In this document: positions 62,831 through 64,000 of the stretch, in pieces
How the letters are laid out: each line of letters opens with the position of its first letter
How positions within the stretch are numbered: position 1 is the first letter of the stretch
NCBI GenBank assembly: GCA_964036315.1
Contig: OZ038508.1
Coordinates: forward strand, 51,028,759-51,092,758
Direction: 5' to 3'
DNA: 64,000 bases
Source of the DNA: Acanthosepion esculentum
Lineage: Eukaryota > Mollusca > Cephalopoda > Sepiida > Sepiidae
The notes under the pieces: generated by a model
Seen by the model: the letters and a program-made list of their open reading frames with translations, nothing else
Databases searched by the model: none
Told to the model about the DNA's origin: nothing
Program-made: the position numbers and the translations under genes

Positions 62831-63515
62831 GTCACTTTTTTAATTTTGTCATCAGTTTGAATATTTATACACATGCTGTTCTGCTTATTGGGTGTGCATC
62901 CGTCTTGCACGCGTGCGTACTTCAAGACAGACAGATAAACACCTGAAGGCAATTAAGACTCTGAAGACGGAGCAGGTTTATCGAAGGTCAAAAGGGTTAA
63001 AGCAGAAAAATAAATAAATAAAAATATAATAGGCAGGGGAAGAAGAAATGTAACAAGGGAGACAAAATTGAGTGTCAAAGGAAAGCAGAACATTGTTTGC
63101 TAGAGGAATACGTTACATTGCTTCAGTGCAAATTCTGAGAAATGAAGAAAGCTACAGCGTGAGAACAGTGACCAAAGAGCCAACAAGGGGTGTTCACGTG
63201 GAGGGAGACACAATAGCAAGATAAATGCATACAAAGATGGCCATCCTCAAAAAAATGTTCAAATAATACAATATTAAAGGATAAAAATGCAGAGAGAAAG
63301 AATTCCAATAGGCATACACCGGTGATGCCATCGCAAGGGACAGATTATGGAGGACAAGAAAATGCATGGACCGCGCATCCCGAGCCTGCCACTTCTTCTT
63401 CAAGATATGGGTTAATTAGTAAAACTGATGTAATGGAATAACTTATCACCCCCGTGAGTGACTATACTATAAGTAGTAATTACCTATAAGTAGCTATAAG
63501 TCAACAGACTACGGT
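62831..63515. other. Unassigned, with weak PLE-tail resemblance
   Basis: TCTGAAGACGGAGCAGG...TATCGAAGGTC near 62958-62990 resembles a degraded CTGAAGA...CGAAA tail. The rest is unrecognised. Confidence 0.35.
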
Positions 63516-63518
63516 GTC

Positions 63519-63686
63519 TAGCTGCGACCTGTTCCAGCTAAACAGTCGAACTCTCTGCCTTCGGGCAGAGAGGAACCCGAACGAGGCTCCGCCGAAGTGC
63601 AGAGTCTCGTTCGGGGAGGTAGACTGTCCCTGAACCCGTTTTTACGGGTTCCAGTAGGTAATATTTTTGGCGGAGCCTACGGGCTC
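63519..63686. ncRNA. Highly structured RNA-like segment, unknown
   Basis: Compact set of perfect stems: TAGCTG/CAGCTA (63519-63540); an outer stem ACAGTC/GACTGT (63542-63547 with 63622-63627) enclosing CTCTCTGCC-TTCG-GGCAGAGAG (63551-63572) and CCCGAACGAG/CTCGTTCGGG (63576-63585 with 63606-63615); then GAACCCG/CGGGTTC (63632-63651) and GAGCC-TACG-GGCTC (63673-63686). GC-rich against AT-rich flanks. No tRNA boxes and no hammerhead core. I do not recognise it. Confidence 0.6.
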
Positions 63687-63716
63687 AGAAAACCCACGTT
63701 AAACTCGACCTTCCGT

Positions 63717-64000
63717 ACGCTCACATATTTGTGTTTGACGATTTTAACGCCCATCACAACCAATGGCTTAAGAACGCTACTACCGACCTCGCAGGCATTC
63801 ACACCCTCAACTTTTCAGTCTCTCAATCCCTCACTCAGATAATCGATTTCCCCACGCGTTTTGCTTACAACCGTGACTGTAAGGCCTCACTCCTCGACCT
63901 GTGTTTTACCTCCATTCCTGAATCTTGTAGTGCCACGCAGCTCTGTCCTATCGGTAACTCCGATCATGCTGTTGTGTCTGTTAGCATCTCCTTCAGCCCC
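63717..64000 (+). pseudogene. LINE family A ORF2, 5'-truncated copy running off the window
   Basis: Plus strand: AHIFVFDDFNAHHNQWLKNATTDLAGIHTLNFSVSQSLTQIIDFPTRFAYNRDCKASLLDLCFTSIPESCSATQLCPIGNSDHAVVSVSISFSP. Nearly identical to residues 190-283 of the 14-17 kb ORF2, but GDFN is DDFN. Open to the window end. Upstream homology stops at the structured segment. Confidence 0.9.

Overview
This window is repeat-dominated eukaryotic DNA, most likely from a coleoid cephalopod such as an octopus or squid. That assignment is an inference from the combination of tRNA-derived SINEs, Penelope-like elements with GIY-YIG endonucleases, decayed LINEs of several clades, Tc1/mariner relatives and very long AT and GATA microsatellites. 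I see no bacterial gene organisation, no rRNA, no credible functional tRNA and no host protein-coding exon I can defend. Every recognisable coding stretch comes from a mobile element, and all but one are broken by stops or frameshifts.

Layout. 1-9 kb: Tc1-like element 1, a Penelope-like element (PLE) ending in GIY-YIG, a LINE 3' fragment, a foldback MITE, Tc1-like element 2 and a probable solo LTR. 10-13.3 kb: a cluster of TA-flanked MITEs with ends CAGTGTAACCCGGATATAAG, one nested inside another. 13.6-17.1 kb: a nearly intact minus-strand LINE with an 883-codon apurinic endonuclease plus reverse transcriptase ORF. 18-22 kb: PLE pieces carrying a Helitron-like insert, a row of hairpins and another MITE. 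23-28.3 kb: a second pogo-like MITE, SINEs, and LINE C-terminal endonuclease remnants with trinucleotide expansions. 28.4-35 kb: mariner, RTE-like LINE, SINE and LINE fragments. 35-37.6 kb: tandem repeats, including a 120-bp satellite. 38.4-40.4 kb: Tc1-like element 3 with IR/DR-type ends, then a palindromic tRNA-derived SINE carrying a hammerhead ribozyme motif. 41.2-43.9 kb: ORF1 (RRM plus CCHC) and the endonuclease part of a Tx1-like LINE. 44.1-47.3 kb: a compound GATA minisatellite, AT arrays and two more hammerhead candidates. 47.8-53.4 kb: two short GIY-YIG elements with terminal inverted repeats, several foldbacks and more SINE-hammerhead sequence. 54.7-61.2 kb: LINE, Tx1, mariner and RTE-like fragments. 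61.2-64 kb: a solo LTR with a 4-bp TSD, two MITEs, a highly structured RNA-like segment, and the start of a second copy of the 14-17 kb LINE.

How they interact. The sequence records successive insertions. The CAGTG MITE sits in itself, in a PLE and in a LINE remnant, and in the first two cases the junctions rejoin cleanly at a TA. The Helitron-like element splits a PLE, and a LINE remnant splits a SINE with a roughly 28-bp duplication. The most interesting theme is self-cleaving-type RNA. At least three unrelated repeat families here carry hammerhead cores (CUGANGA, stem II, GAAA, very short stem III), two of them directly downstream of a tRNA-like promoter region. Boundaries are by eye and approximate unless stated otherwise.
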